Assembly (NCBI GenBank): GCA_947624795.1
Contig: CANQLY010000008.1
Span: forward strand, 1 to 33,783
Origin: an uncultured Marinospirillum sp.
GTDB taxonomy: Bacteria > Pseudomonadota > Gammaproteobacteria > Pseudomonadales > Halomonadaceae
Direction of reading: 5' to 3'
DNA: 33,783 nt
Below are positions 7,174-15,400 of this stretch, one piece after another. Each line of letters starts with the position of its first letter. Within the stretch, counting starts at the first letter, position 1. The notes beneath the pieces are model-generated. The model was not told where the DNA came from and searched no databases. It saw only the letters and a program-made list of their open reading frames with translations. Made by a program: the position numbers and the translations under genes.

Positions 7174-7563
7174 CTAGCCAATGCCTTGGTCTTCTGGATG
7201 AAATGAAGTCGTAAGCTGTGGGCTGCGACTGCAAAGGCTGATGAGTAAGCGGGCAATTAAATCATGCATGATTAAGGTTTTGCGGTTACCGGTTTGCTCG
7301 TACAAGTTTTTGATCTGTTCTTTAAGCTTAAGGTCACCTGAAACTTCAACAAGTATATCCACTTGGCCCACTGTTTTAACAAGCTCCATTGGGTCGGTAA
7401 AACAAGCAATTTTATGTTCTTCTGCAAGCTGCATACCCGGTGACTTAGTGTCTATATCGGCTACACCTAGAATTTTAATGTAGTCGTATTTTAATAAATC
7501 TTGTAAAAGGGGTGTTCCTGTTCTTCCTGCACCAATTAATGCAATGCTTAGTATTTCACCCAT
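7174..7563 (-). CDS. stand-alone Rossmann-fold (NAD-binding) small protein of unknown role
   Basis: A 129-residue protein. It opens with a dinucleotide-binding motif (IALIGAGRTGTPLLQDL), followed by a strand ending in an acidic residue (LGVADID) and a second beta-alpha unit (VDILVEVSG), as in the N-terminal domains of Gfo/Idh/MocA or homoserine dehydrogenases. There is no catalytic domain after it. It ends with LIMHDLIARLLISL and a short polar tail. I recall similar N-terminal domains fused to sensor kinases in Deltaproteobacteria, which would point to a sensory role, but this is memory, not a search. The RBS GGAG lies before ATG on the minus strand. The gene is monocistronic. Confidence 0.75.
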   Translation of the reverse strand: MGEILSIALIGAGRTGTPLLQDLLKYDYIKILGVADIDTKSPGMQLAEEHKIACFTDPMELVKTVGQVDILVEVSGDLKLKEQIKNLYEQTGNRKTLIMHDLIARLLISLCSRSPQLTTSFHPEDQGIG

Positions 7564-7638
7564 GCTTTATCTCCATTTTTTTAGCGTTTACTTAATGTAT
7601 GTATTTAGCTTACCTTTAAGTTGTGCTGTTAGGAAAGG

Positions 7639-7668
7639 TTGATTAGCTAAATCTATAAGTTCTATTTA
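7639..7668 (+). promoter_or_regulatory. possible promoter for fapA
   Basis: TTGATT (7639-7644), an 18-nt spacer and TATTTA (7663-7668), about 90 nt before the fapA start in the AT-rich gap between two divergent genes. Weak hexamers; position is the main support. Confidence 0.3.
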
Positions 7669-7760
7669 TGCTATTTTCTTGTAGCATTAGGAAAAAGTAT
7701 TAAAAAAGTAGGTTAATTTAAGTGGTATTTTTGATTGGTCGCTTTGAATAGGGTGGTTTT

Positions 7761-9440
7761 ATGGAAAAAAAATCCGAAAATAACAATACTAAACCCGCCA
7801 AGCAGCCCAGTCTTGAGCAGCTAGGCATTGTTTTTAGTATTAAAGAAAATAATGAGTTATGGGTTGAATTTAACCCAACAGAAATAAAAGCGGAGCTAAA
7901 TACAGAGCAGTTTACTTTGCTTACGTTTGAAGCGGGTTATTTACCTAAAAACTACCCACTAGTGGGTGCCAATGTCGCTGTATTAATTGACGCTATTCGT
8001 CGTCGTCAGCCTTTGTCTGTTTGCATCAGTGTGCCAGAAGATGCGCGCATAGAAGTATTTTTGCGTGGCAATAAGTTATTGGCAGGCATTGTGCTTTATG
8101 GTGCTCAAGGTTTAGGTAAGCCGCTAGGCCATGAAGCATTAAACTTATTGCTTAAAAAATCTAAGGTAACGCATGGGTTAATTGAAGAGGTGATGGGAAC
8201 ACTGGTAAGCCCTGAGATTGCCGAGGCTTTACACAATACCAGCAACACCTATTGCACAGTGATTGCCTATGGTGAAAAGCCCGAGAACGGCGTGGATGCT
8301 GCTTTAGAAGTGTTAATTAAAGATGCGTCTGATCGCCGCCCAATAACGGATGAATACGATCGTGTGCATTACCTTGAAAAAGGTGATTTTCCTTATGCCG
8401 AAGAAGGCGAACACCTGCTAAGACGGCACCCACCCACTAAGGGTAAGCCTGGCTTTACTGTGGATGGTAAAACCCTGCGTGCTAAAGATGGCAAAGACCT
8501 ACAGTTTCGCTTAAAAGATGCCAGTGTGGTTATAGCTGAAGACGATGAAAATTTACTGCTTGCTGCTATAGCAGGTATGCCGGTGATCTATGATAAAGGC
8601 GCTCAAATAGAAGAAACGCTAAAAATAGAAAACGTTGATTTAGGCACCGGCCATGTTCGCTATCGGGGCAGTGTTGAAATTAAGGGCGATGTGCGTGACG
8701 GCATGCAGGTGGTGGCAACGGGTGATATAAAAATTGGTGGCGGTGTTGATGCTGCGTTTATTAAAGCAGGCGGCCATATCGAGCTAGTAGGCGGTGCCAT
8801 TGGCCACCAAGACGCCCAATACATGACTGAAAAAGCCGCATTAAAAGCTGAGTACAGCATTAAAGCCCGCTTTGCCCATGAAGCAATTTTAGAAGCAGGC
8901 CATGAGATTATTATTAGCAATCAGGTGATGCACTCTAAATTAATTGCTGGTACTTTTATTCAGATATTAGGCAAAGGGCAAATGGTGGGCGGCAGTGCAA
9001 AAGCGGTGGATTACATTGAATTAAATACCACCGGCGCCATTGCTTACAGTGAAACAAAGCTTGAAGTGGGGGAGTGTGCTAAGTTGCAGGAAAGGTACAC
9101 TGCTTTGTTAGCAGACTTGAGTAAAATTGACGATAAAAAATACAATTTAATTGAATTAGCACGTCAAGTACGTAAAAAAGGCCGTGAAGAAATTGCCAAA
9201 ATGAAAGATAAACTTATTGCTACCAAAGAAGCCATTCAAGCAGAAGCGCTTGAGCTTAATACGTCTTTAGCAGTGGTTGAAGACCAGTTGAAGCGTTTTT
9301 ATGCAGCCAAGGTGGTGGTGAATCGTCGCGCTTATCCTGGGACTTACATTGTGCTGGCTGGTGCACCTTTTGATGTGAATAAAGAGCTGGATAAAATTAC
9401 TTTTTATTTACAAGACGGGCAGGTAAAAACCCGTCAGTAG
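7761..9440 (+). CDS. fapA: FapA family protein (DUF342)
   Basis: A 559-residue DUF342 protein. The N-terminal 190 residues or so include the helical GLGKPLGHEALNLLLKKS segment. The middle holds the Gly-rich right-handed beta-helix repeats (GHVRYRGSVEIKGDVRDG, ATGDIKIGGGVDAAFIKAGGHIELVGG). A C-terminal coiled coil (about 445-525, EIAKMKDKLIATKEAIQAEA) is followed by a final beta-strand domain. In Vibrio vulnificus FapA was linked to glucose-PTS EIIA and flagellar placement; more generally DUF342 proteins are widespread and poorly understood. No flagellar gene lies nearby. The start at ATG 7761 has AGGGTGG upstream. Confidence 0.85.
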   Translation: MEKKSENNNTKPAKQPSLEQLGIVFSIKENNELWVEFNPTEIKAELNTEQFTLLTFEAGYLPKNYPLVGANVAVLIDAIRRRQPLSVCISVPEDARIEVFLRGNKLLAGIVLYGAQGLGKPLGHEALNLLLKKSKVTHGLIEEVMGTLVSPEIAEALHNTSNTYCTVIAYGEKPENGVDAALEVLIKDASDRRPITDEYDRVHYLEKGDFPYAEEGEHLLRRHPPTKGKPGFTVDGKTLRAKDGKDLQFRLKDASVVIAEDDENLLLAAIAGMPVIYDKGAQIEETLKIENVDLGTGHVRYRGSVEIKGDVRDGMQVVATGDIKIGGGVDAAFIKAGGHIELVGGAIGHQDAQYMTEKAALKAEYSIKARFAHEAILEAGHEIIISNQVMHSKLIAGTFIQILGKGQMVGGSAKAVDYIELNTTGAIAYSETKLEVGECAKLQERYTALLADLSKIDDKKYNLIELARQVRKKGREEIAKMKDKLIATKEAIQAEALELNTSLAVVEDQLKRFYAAKVVVNRRAYPGTYIVLAGAPFDVNKELDKITFYLQDGQVKTRQ

Positions 9441-9453
9441 CGGTTAGTTAATA

Positions 9454-9753
9454 TTAAGGCAATACTTTTTTAAAGGGTTTGATGCTGACCTGCTGATAAA
9501 CCCCTGCCAAAACATAGGGGTCTGCATCTGCCCAAGCTTGGGCTTTTTCAAGGCTTGCAAACTCTGCTACCACTAAGCTGCCTGTAAAACCTGCATCCCC
9601 TGGGTTTTCGCTGTCAATGGCAGGGTGAGGGCCGGCTAACAATAAGCGCCCTTCATCACGTAAAGCTTCTAAGCGGGCGAGGTGCTCTGGCCTTGCCTGC
9701 ATTCTTTGTGCCAGTGTGTCGGGTTTATCGGTGCAAACAAACGCATAAAACAT
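9454..9753 (-). CDS. yciI: YciI family protein
   Basis: A 99-residue protein matching the YciI family throughout: [18 protein letters not shown] at the start, [24 protein letters not shown] with the family's conserved acidic and His residues, then [11 protein letters not shown] and [13 protein letters not shown]. YciI proteins have a ferredoxin-like dimeric fold with a His/Asp pair suggestive of an enzyme, but the reaction is unknown. The gene is convergent with fapA (13-nt gap) and divergent from rnm. Its association with the rnm-yciO-scpA block is conserved in my recollection of related genomes. Confidence 0.9.
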   Translation of the reverse strand: MFYAFVCTDKPDTLAQRMQARPEHLARLEALRDEGRLLLAGPHPAIDSENPGDAGFTGSLVVAEFASLEKAQAWADADPYVLAGVYQQVSIKPFKKVLP

Positions 9754-9814
9754 TCAACTTTTCTCCTTACAAAAATGTTAATCTGATTACCTTTAAAAGC
9801 AACCAGTGGTCGTT

Positions 9815-10660
9815 ATGTCGTTAACTAGTCAACAATGTGATTATCACATGCATTCAACTGCTTCTGACGGTTCTTTAAGTCCGACTGAATTAATGGCTTT
9901 TGCTGCCAAGCAAGGCATTAAAGAATTGGCGCTGACCGATCATGATACCTTTGACGGTGTTGTTGAAGCCAGCACCGCTGCACAGCAACAAGGTATACGC
10001 CTGTTACCTGCAATGGAGTTTTCTTGCAGCTGGCTTGGCGTGACGATTCACCTTGTTGCTTTATGGCCGCAAGGCTTAACTCAAGCAGCACACGCATTAG
10101 CCGCCCAACAAGCCAAAGCGCGTTGGAGCCGTGCCGAGCAAATTATTGAACGCCTTGCTAAAACATCGGTCCCGCTTGAACTGGAAACCGTCCTGCAATA
10201 TTCTAACGGCGGTGTGCCGGGTCGCCCCCATTTTGCCGATGCTATGGTGGCTGCAGGTTATATTACTAACCACAGTCAAGCGTTTCGCAAATGGTTAGGT
10301 AGCGGTAAACTAGGCGATATTAAAAGCCATTGGAAACCACTCGCTGAAGCGGTGCCTTGGCTTATTGAAACGGGTGCTTTTGTCAGTTTAGCGCACCCGC
10401 ATTATTATAAATTAACCGCCACAAAACGTAAGCGTTTAATTCTGGCTTTTGCCGAGGTGGGCGGCCAAGCAGTGGAGGTGGTGAGTGGGCAGCAAGACGC
10501 ACAACAAACCCAAAGTTTATTGGGTTTAATTAAAGAGCTGCAACTTAAAGTGACTTGGGGTAGCGACTTTCATAACCCCGGCATTATTTGCCCCGCCCCC
10601 GGTCGTTATGCTGCCTTGCCTGAAACTTGCATCCCTTTAAGTCAAGTGTTCAACCTTTAG
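9815..10660 (+). CDS. rnm: PHP-domain nuclease, RNase AM (YciV/TrpH)
   Basis: A 281-residue PHP-domain protein. The metal-binding motifs are in order: DYHMHSTASDGSLSP (H-x-H plus D), LTDHDTFDG, MEFSCSW, a His at RPHFADAM, LAHPHYY and GSDFHNPG. It matches E. coli YciV/TrpH, now known as RNase AM. That enzyme is a 5'-3' exoribonuclease that matures the 5' ends of 5S, 16S and 23S rRNA and also removes 5'-monophosphate nucleotides from short RNAs. ATG 9815 is chosen over the in-frame GTG 9806 because the family starts close to the DYHMHS motif. It leads the yciO-scpA-scpB run, spaced by 12 nt from yciO. Confidence 0.9.
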   Translation: MSLTSQQCDYHMHSTASDGSLSPTELMAFAAKQGIKELALTDHDTFDGVVEASTAAQQQGIRLLPAMEFSCSWLGVTIHLVALWPQGLTQAAHALAAQQAKARWSRAEQIIERLAKTSVPLELETVLQYSNGGVPGRPHFADAMVAAGYITNHSQAFRKWLGSGKLGDIKSHWKPLAEAVPWLIETGAFVSLAHPHYYKLTATKRKRLILAFAEVGGQAVEVVSGQQDAQQTQSLLGLIKELQLKVTWGSDFHNPGIICPAPGRYAALPETCIPLSQVFNL

Positions 10661-10672
10661 AGTATTTATATT

Positions 10673-11296
10673 ATGAGCCAATATTTTGAAATTCACCCCG
10701 ATAATCCGCAGCAGCGCTTTATTCAGCAGGCGGTTACTATTTTACGTAATGGCGGTGTTATAGCCTACCCAACCGATTCGGCTTATGCTTTAGGGTGCTG
10801 TGTGGGTGAAAAAAAAGCGATTGATCGCATCAAGCGTATTCGTAACCTAGATGATAAGCACAACTTTACGTTAATGTGTGCTGATTTATCTGATTTGTCT
10901 GTTTATGCCAAGGTCGATAATACTGTTTTTAGAATGCTTAAAAATGCGACCCCAGGCCCTTATACTTTTATTTTAAATGCCACCAGTGAAGTGCCCCGTT
11001 TATTACTTCACCCTAAGCGCCGCACCATCGGTTTGCGGGTACCAGATCACACCCTAACCCGTGCATTGTTAGCTGAGTTAGGCACTGCCATGATGAGTGT
11101 AACGCTGATTATGCCCGATGAAGAGCTGCCTTTGTTTGATGCAGACACCATTCAAGAGCGTTTGGGTAAATTGGTTGATCTAGTCATTGATGGCGGCGCT
11201 TGCTCTATTGAACCCACGTCAGTTATTAATTTGTGTTCAGGTGTGCCAGAAACAACCCGTGAAGGCCGTGGCGACTTGTCTATTTTTGGTCATTAA
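10673..11296 (+). CDS. yciO: YciO, Sua5/YrdC-domain protein
   Basis: A 207-residue protein aligned end to end in my reading with E. coli YciO: MSQYFEIHPDNPQQRFI, GGVIAYPTDSAYALGC, HNFTLMCADLSDLS, TPGPYTFIL, RRTIGLRVPDH. YciO shares the YrdC/Sua5 fold that makes threonylcarbamoyl-AMP for tRNA t6A37. YciO itself retains only weak activity in E. coli, and its main role is uncertain, possibly linked to rRNA or tRNA metabolism. It sits 3 nt before scpA. Confidence 0.92.
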   Translation: MSQYFEIHPDNPQQRFIQQAVTILRNGGVIAYPTDSAYALGCCVGEKKAIDRIKRIRNLDDKHNFTLMCADLSDLSVYAKVDNTVFRMLKNATPGPYTFILNATSEVPRLLLHPKRRTIGLRVPDHTLTRALLAELGTAMMSVTLIMPDEELPLFDADTIQERLGKLVDLVIDGGACSIEPTSVINLCSGVPETTREGRGDLSIFGH

Positions 11297-11299
11297 TTC

Positions 11300-12181
11300 G
11301 TGCCAAAAAAACCTGCTGGGCCTGTGCAGCTTGAGCTTTTAGCAGCCACTCAGCCTGAACCCTTAGCGCTTTTAGCAACGGTGGATGGCAAGCCTTTTAC
11401 GCAGCTGCCAAATGATTTATTTATTCCACCTGAAGCGCTTAGGGTGTTGCTTGAAACTTTTGAGGGGCCACTTGATTTACTACTGTATTTAATTCGGCGG
11501 CATAACCTAGATATTTTAACCATTAATGTGGCTGAAATTACACGTCAGTACATTGGTTATTTAGATTTAATGCAAGATTTACAAATAGAATTAGCCGCTG
11601 AGTATTTGGTGATGGCCGCCCTTTTAGCAGAAATAAAATCACAGAGTTTATTGCCACGCCCTGCCGTACTAGGCGAAGAAGATGAAGCCGACCCACGGGC
11701 AGAATTAATTCGTCGCCTGCTGGAATACGAGCGCTTTAAAGTGGCAGCAAAGCGTTTAGATGCCCTGCCACGGCAAGAGCGTGATATTTTCCCTTTAGAA
11801 CCTGAACTACCTAGCTTAGACAGCCGTGTGTTGTACCCTGAGGTTGACTTGCAGGAAATGTTGCTTGCTTTTGCACGCCTAATGCAGCGCTCTGAAATGT
11901 TGGCGCACCACCAAATTAGCCGTGAACCCCTTTCAATTCGTGAGCGGATGGCGCAAGTATTGGCGCAATTAAGAAAAACATCAAATTACCTGACCTTTGA
12001 TGCCTTGTTTGATTTAACTGAGGGGCGTCAAGGTTGGGTGGTTACGTTTATCGCCTTGTTAGAGCTGGTAAAAGAACAGTTAGTGGAATTAGTGCAAACC
12101 CAATTATTTGCCATGATTCATATAAGAATCAAGGTCAGGGGTGCAAAAGGTCAGGCAGTATTTGATGAAGTTTTGGAATGA
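11300..12181 (+). CDS. scpA: segregation and condensation protein A
   Basis: A 293-residue kleisin. The conserved N-terminal kleisin motif begins at about residue 51 (LETFEGPLDLLLYLIRRHNLDI). ITRQYIGYLDLM, AAEYLVMAALLAEIKSQSLLP and a C-terminal winged helix (VVTFIALLELVKEQLVELVQ) follow. ScpA bridges the SMC heads with ScpB in the condensin that compacts and separates chromosomes. The start is GTG 11300, 3 nt after the yciO stop and without a clear Shine-Dalgarno. The first 45 or so residues are a poorly conserved extension, so a later start is possible. It overlaps scpB by 4 nt. Confidence 0.92.
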   Translation: MPKKPAGPVQLELLAATQPEPLALLATVDGKPFTQLPNDLFIPPEALRVLLETFEGPLDLLLYLIRRHNLDILTINVAEITRQYIGYLDLMQDLQIELAAEYLVMAALLAEIKSQSLLPRPAVLGEEDEADPRAELIRRLLEYERFKVAAKRLDALPRQERDIFPLEPELPSLDSRVLYPEVDLQEMLLAFARLMQRSEMLAHHQISREPLSIRERMAQVLAQLRKTSNYLTFDALFDLTEGRQGWVVTFIALLELVKEQLVELVQTQLFAMIHIRIKVRGAKGQAVFDEVLE

Positions 12182-12918
12182 ACACATTGTCTTTGCAGCA
12201 ATTAACACGCATTGTTGAGGCTTTGTTATTGGCCGCCAAGTCGCCTTTAACACTTGAGCAGCTAGCCAGTGTGTTTGATGAGCACCAGCGCCCCGCATTG
12301 GCAAGTTTTCAAGAAGCGCTGGTTATTTTACAACAAGAAACCGCCAGTACAAGCCAAGAGTTAGTTGAAGTAGCCAGTGGTTTTCGTTACCAGATAAAAG
12401 CCGATTATGCACCTTGGATTAGCCGTTTATGGGATGAAAAACCGCCCCGTTATTCCCGTGCATTATTAGAAACTTTGTCGCTTATTGCTTATCAGCAGCC
12501 AGTGACGCGGGGTGAAATTGAAGAGGTGCGCGGGGTAAGCGTTAGTTCGCAAATTATTCGCACCCTTGAAGACAGGGAGTGGATACGCGTTATTGGCCAC
12601 CGAGAAGTGCCTGGCCGCCCTGCGCTTTATGCTACTACACGGCATTTTTTAGACTATTTTAATTTAAAAAGCTTAAATGAATTGCCGACACTTGATGCTT
12701 TGCGCAAGCTAGCAGAAAATGAGCAGTATGAATGGCAAGACGATTTAGACCAAGCACCACGTTCGCCTTTGTTTGACTTAACCGACCCAGAAGCAAGTGT
12801 GCAAGACCAAGCAGCAGACCCTGAATGCTTGGGTGATTTATTTGATAAAAATTTACCTGATGTTAAAGAGCTAACTTTTGCTGATTTAGCACAGCGTTTT
12901 AAGCCTGACGGAGAGTAA
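12178..12918 (+). CDS. scpB: segregation and condensation protein B
   Basis: A 246-residue protein with two winged-helix domains: LTRIVEALLLAAKSPLTLEQLA at the start, then RYSRALLETLSLIAYQQPVTRGEIEEVRGVSV and GHREVPGRPALYATT. ScpB dimers bind the ScpA kleisin in the SMC condensin complex. The C-terminal 50 residues are acidic and variable, as usual. Start and stop overlap with scpA (ATGA) shows translational coupling, giving matched subunit amounts. Confidence 0.94.
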   Translation: MNTLSLQQLTRIVEALLLAAKSPLTLEQLASVFDEHQRPALASFQEALVILQQETASTSQELVEVASGFRYQIKADYAPWISRLWDEKPPRYSRALLETLSLIAYQQPVTRGEIEEVRGVSVSSQIIRTLEDREWIRVIGHREVPGRPALYATTRHFLDYFNLKSLNELPTLDALRKLAENEQYEWQDDLDQAPRSPLFDLTDPEASVQDQAADPECLGDLFDKNLPDVKELTFADLAQRFKPDGE

Positions 12919-12958
12919 CTCTCTACCCATTTCCCTACCGTGTGTGAACACCTAACTT

Positions 12959-13852
12959 ATGAAAAACAAACAATATTTTAATCCTTCTAAAACAGAAGCC
13001 ACTGAAACTGCTGTTACAAAAACTGAAAAACTACAAAAAGTGTTAGCCCGTTCTGGCATGGGTTCACGCCGTGAAATGGAAACAGTGATTGATTCAGGTT
13101 TAGTGACCATTAATGGCCGTACTGCAGTATTAGGCGACCGGATTTCTGAACAAGACCGTGTGACCGTAAAAGGCCGCCCAGTGCAATTGAAGACAGAGGA
13201 TGAGCTACCCCGTAGGGTCATCATGTATAACAAGCCTGAAGGTGAGCTAGTGACCCGTAAAGACCCTGAAGGTCGCCGCACTGTCTTTGATCACTTGCCT
13301 CGCTTGCGTGGCGAGCGTTGGATTGCTATAGGTCGCTTAGATATTAACACGGCAGGTTTGCTGTTATTTACTAACGATGGCGAACTAGCTAACCGCCTTA
13401 TGCACCCTTCGCATCAGGTTGAACGTGAATATGCAGTGCGTGTGATGGGCGAAGTGACCGATGACATGCTAGATGCCATGAAAGAAGGCGTCATGCTAGA
13501 AGATGGCTTGGGTAGTTTTTCTGCCATTGAATTGGTCGGCGGCGAGGGCATTAACGTTTGGTACCATGTGGTCATAAACGAAGGCCGTAATCGTGAAGTG
13601 CGTCGTTTATGGGAATCGCAAGGCGTAACCGTAAGCCGTTTAAAGCGTGTTCGTTATGGTAATATTTATTTAGACAAACGCACCAAAATGGGTGAATGGA
13701 TAGAATTAACTCAAGCAGAAGTCGATGATCTTTCTGCTTTGGGTGGCTTGGCTAATAAATCGGTAGAAGCCATACCCACTGGGCGTCCTGGGCAGAAAAA
13801 TCGTGGTAATTCACGCAAACCTGTGCACGCAATTGGTCGCCGAACTAAATAA
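12959..13852 (+). CDS. rluB: 23S rRNA pseudouridine(2605) synthase RluB
   Basis: A 297-residue RsuA-family synthase. It has an N-terminal S4 RNA-binding domain ([32 protein letters not shown]) after about 20 variable residues. The catalytic domain has Asp128 in [19 protein letters not shown], followed by [14 protein letters not shown] and [14 protein letters not shown]. The tail is basic and Gly-rich, as in RluB rather than RluE/RluF. It converts U2605 of 23S rRNA to pseudouridine. It is the last gene of the rnm-yciO-scpAB run. No RBS of note lies before ATG 12959. Confidence 0.92.
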   Translation: MKNKQYFNPSKTEATETAVTKTEKLQKVLARSGMGSRREMETVIDSGLVTINGRTAVLGDRISEQDRVTVKGRPVQLKTEDELPRRVIMYNKPEGELVTRKDPEGRRTVFDHLPRLRGERWIAIGRLDINTAGLLLFTNDGELANRLMHPSHQVEREYAVRVMGEVTDDMLDAMKEGVMLEDGLGSFSAIELVGGEGINVWYHVVINEGRNREVRRLWESQGVTVSRLKRVRYGNIYLDKRTKMGEWIELTQAEVDDLSALGGLANKSVEAIPTGRPGQKNRGNSRKPVHAIGRRTK

Positions 13853-13877
13853 ATAGTAATTATTTTTGATTTAGGGG

Positions 13878-13905
13878 TTGCAACTATCTGAGAAAAAGTT
13901 ATTAT
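13878..13905 (+). promoter_or_regulatory. promoter of the tRNA-Lys pair
   Basis: TTGCAA (13878-13883), a 16-nt spacer and TATTAT (13900-13905), followed by a GC-rich discriminator (GCGCCGCG) and the first tRNA 16 nt later. GC-rich discriminators are typical of stringently controlled tRNA and rRNA promoters. Confidence 0.65.
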
Positions 13906-13920
13906 ATGCGCCGCGTTCAA

Positions 13921-13995
13921 GGGTCGTTAGCTCAGTGGTAGAGCAGTTGGCTTTTAACCAATTGGTCGAAGGTTCGAATCCCTCACGACCCACCA
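13921..13995 (+). tRNA. tRNA-Lys (anticodon TTT), copy 1
   Basis: Full cloverleaf. The acceptor stem GGGTCGT pairs with ACGACCC, the D arm is GCTC...GAGC, the anticodon arm is TTGGC-TTTTAAC-CAA with anticodon TTT (Lys, UUU), and the T arm has GGTTCGAATCC. The encoded CCA is at 13993-13995. It decodes AAA and AAG. Confidence 0.98.
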
Positions 13996-14034
13996 ACGCA
14001 AAACCTAAGTACAGGTAAAAGTACAGCCCTATCT

Positions 14035-14109
14035 GGGTCGTTAGCTCAGTGGTAGAGCAGTTGGCTTTTAACCAATTGGTCGAAGGTTCGAATCCCTCAC
14101 GACCCACCA
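14035..14109 (+). tRNA. tRNA-Lys (anticodon TTT), copy 2
   Basis: Identical over all 75 nt to the tRNA-Lys at 13921-13995, with anticodon TTT and encoded CCA at 14107-14109. The spacer between copies is 39 nt and unrelated to the flanks. Both probably come from one transcript ended by the hairpin that follows. Confidence 0.98.
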
Positions 14110-14116
14110 GATTTAA

Positions 14117-14147
14117 AAAACCGCCTTAGTTTAGGGCGGTTTTTTTA
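14117..14147 (+). terminator. Rho-independent terminator after tRNA-Lys pair
   Basis: ACCGCC(CT)... arms: CCGCC-TTAGTTTA-GGGCGG with flanking A-run and a run of seven or more T after the stem. A strong canonical terminator. Confidence 0.9.
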
Positions 14148-14200
14148 TTTGCCTGCCGTTTAGTTTATTTTTGCTGATTTTAAAAACGAATAAATTTGTA

Positions 14201-14228
14201 TTGGGTGACAAGTTTGGCATTATGTTAT
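14201..14228 (+). promoter_or_regulatory. possible nadA promoter
   Basis: TTGGGT (14201-14206), a 16-nt spacer and TGTTAT (14223-14228), about 45 nt before the nadA start. Moderate match to sigma-70. Confidence 0.4.
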
Positions 14229-14273
14229 CATTCGCCATTAACCCATTACTAAGAACAACGATATTCGCCTAAA

Positions 14274-15308
14274 ATGAACAGTGTTTATGATCAGTTATTG
14301 GTGCGTGAGCACCTTTCTCGTGCCACCCCTTCTGCTAGTCTTACTGCGTTAGATGAAGTAGCTCTGCGTGAGCAGGTGAAGCAATTGCTTACCGAACATA
14401 ATGCTGTACTCATTGCGCATTATTATACTAGCCCAGTCATTCAAGCTTTGGCAGAAGAAACCGGTGGTTTTATTGGTGACTCCCTAGAAATGGCCCGTTT
14501 TGGTGCCCGTCATTCAGCACAAACTTTAGTGGTTGCTGGAGTGCGTTTTATGGGGGAAACTGCAAAAATTCTTTCACCTGAAAAGCGTGTGTTAATGCCA
14601 ACGCTTGAAGCAACCTGTTCCTTAGACATAGGTTGCGATGCCGACGAATTCAGTCAGTTTTGTGATGAACACCCTGACCATACGGTGGTTGTTTATGCCA
14701 ATACTTCGGCTGCTGTTAAAGCACGTGCTGACTGGGTTGTTACATCAAGCATTGCCTTGCAGGTGGTTTCTTATTTGCATGAGCAGGGTAAAAAAATTCT
14801 TTGGGCGCCCGACAAGCACTTAGGCGACTACATTTGCCGCCAAACGGGTGCCAAAATGCTTTTGTGGGACGGTGCTTGCATCGTGCATGAAGAATTTAAA
14901 GCCAAGGGTATTTTAGATTTAAAGAAAATTCATCCTACTGCTGCGGTGCTAGTTCACCCTGAATCCCCTGCCAATGTTGTTGATGTGGCCGATGTGACGG
15001 GTTCAACTAGTCAGTTACTGAAAGCGGCAGGTGAGTTGCCTAATGACACATTAATTGTGGCAACTGACCGTGGTATTTTTTATAAGATGCAGCAGGAAAA
15101 CCCCAATAAACTTTTCCTTGAAGCACCCACGGCAGGTCAGGGTGCTACTTGCCGCAGCTGTGCTCATTGCCCTTGGATGGCAATGAACAGCTTAGAGCGT
15201 ATGGCAAGGTCTTTGCGTGAAGGCAGTGATGAGATTCAGGTAACGCCTGAGTTAATTCAAAAAGCGTTAGTGCCTTTGCAAAAAATGCTTGATTTCCCTA
15301 AGCAATAA
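14274..15308 (+). CDS. nadA: quinolinate synthase A
   Basis: A 344-residue iron-sulfur enzyme that condenses iminoaspartate with dihydroxyacetone phosphate to quinolinate in NAD synthesis. Seen are [37 protein letters not shown], and the [4Fe-4S] cysteines: C115 ([11 protein letters not shown]), C202 ([10 protein letters not shown]) and the C-terminal group at 293/296/299 ([14 protein letters not shown]). The last is the CxxCxxC arrangement of the proteobacterial enzyme. Length and motifs match E. coli NadA. It lies directly after the tRNA-Lys pair, a context I recall from Pseudomonas. Confidence 0.97.
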   Translation: MNSVYDQLLVREHLSRATPSASLTALDEVALREQVKQLLTEHNAVLIAHYYTSPVIQALAEETGGFIGDSLEMARFGARHSAQTLVVAGVRFMGETAKILSPEKRVLMPTLEATCSLDIGCDADEFSQFCDEHPDHTVVVYANTSAAVKARADWVVTSSIALQVVSYLHEQGKKILWAPDKHLGDYICRQTGAKMLLWDGACIVHEEFKAKGILDLKKIHPTAAVLVHPESPANVVDVADVTGSTSQLLKAAGELPNDTLIVATDRGIFYKMQQENPNKLFLEAPTAGQGATCRSCAHCPWMAMNSLERMARSLREGSDEIQVTPELIQKALVPLQKMLDFPKQ

Positions 15309-15311
15309 ATA

Positions 15312-15349
15312 AAAAAGGCTGCACTTGGTTAAGTGGCAGCCTTTTTTTG
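15312..15349 (+). terminator. Rho-independent terminator after nadA
   Basis: GGCTGCACTT pairs with AAGTGGCAGCC (one bulged G) around a GGTT loop, preceded by an A-run and followed by seven T. It may also end the minus-strand perM gene. Confidence 0.92.
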
Positions 15350-15400
15350 CACTTAAGTTGCTAGTGGCTTCAATCGGTTTTGGATCAATCAGGTTTTATA

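Noticed and set aside
12909..12924. Small palindrome GGAGAGTAACTCTC centred on the scpB stop codon
   Set aside because: Five-base-pair stem with a three-base loop and no T-run; too weak for a terminator and probably incidental.
13871..14107. Minus-strand ORF across both tRNA-Lys genes, with a repeated GREGFEPSTNWLKANCSTTE-like peptide
   Set aside because: It is the antisense reading of the two identical tRNAs; the apparent protein repeat is the tRNA sequence itself, a well-known false annotation.
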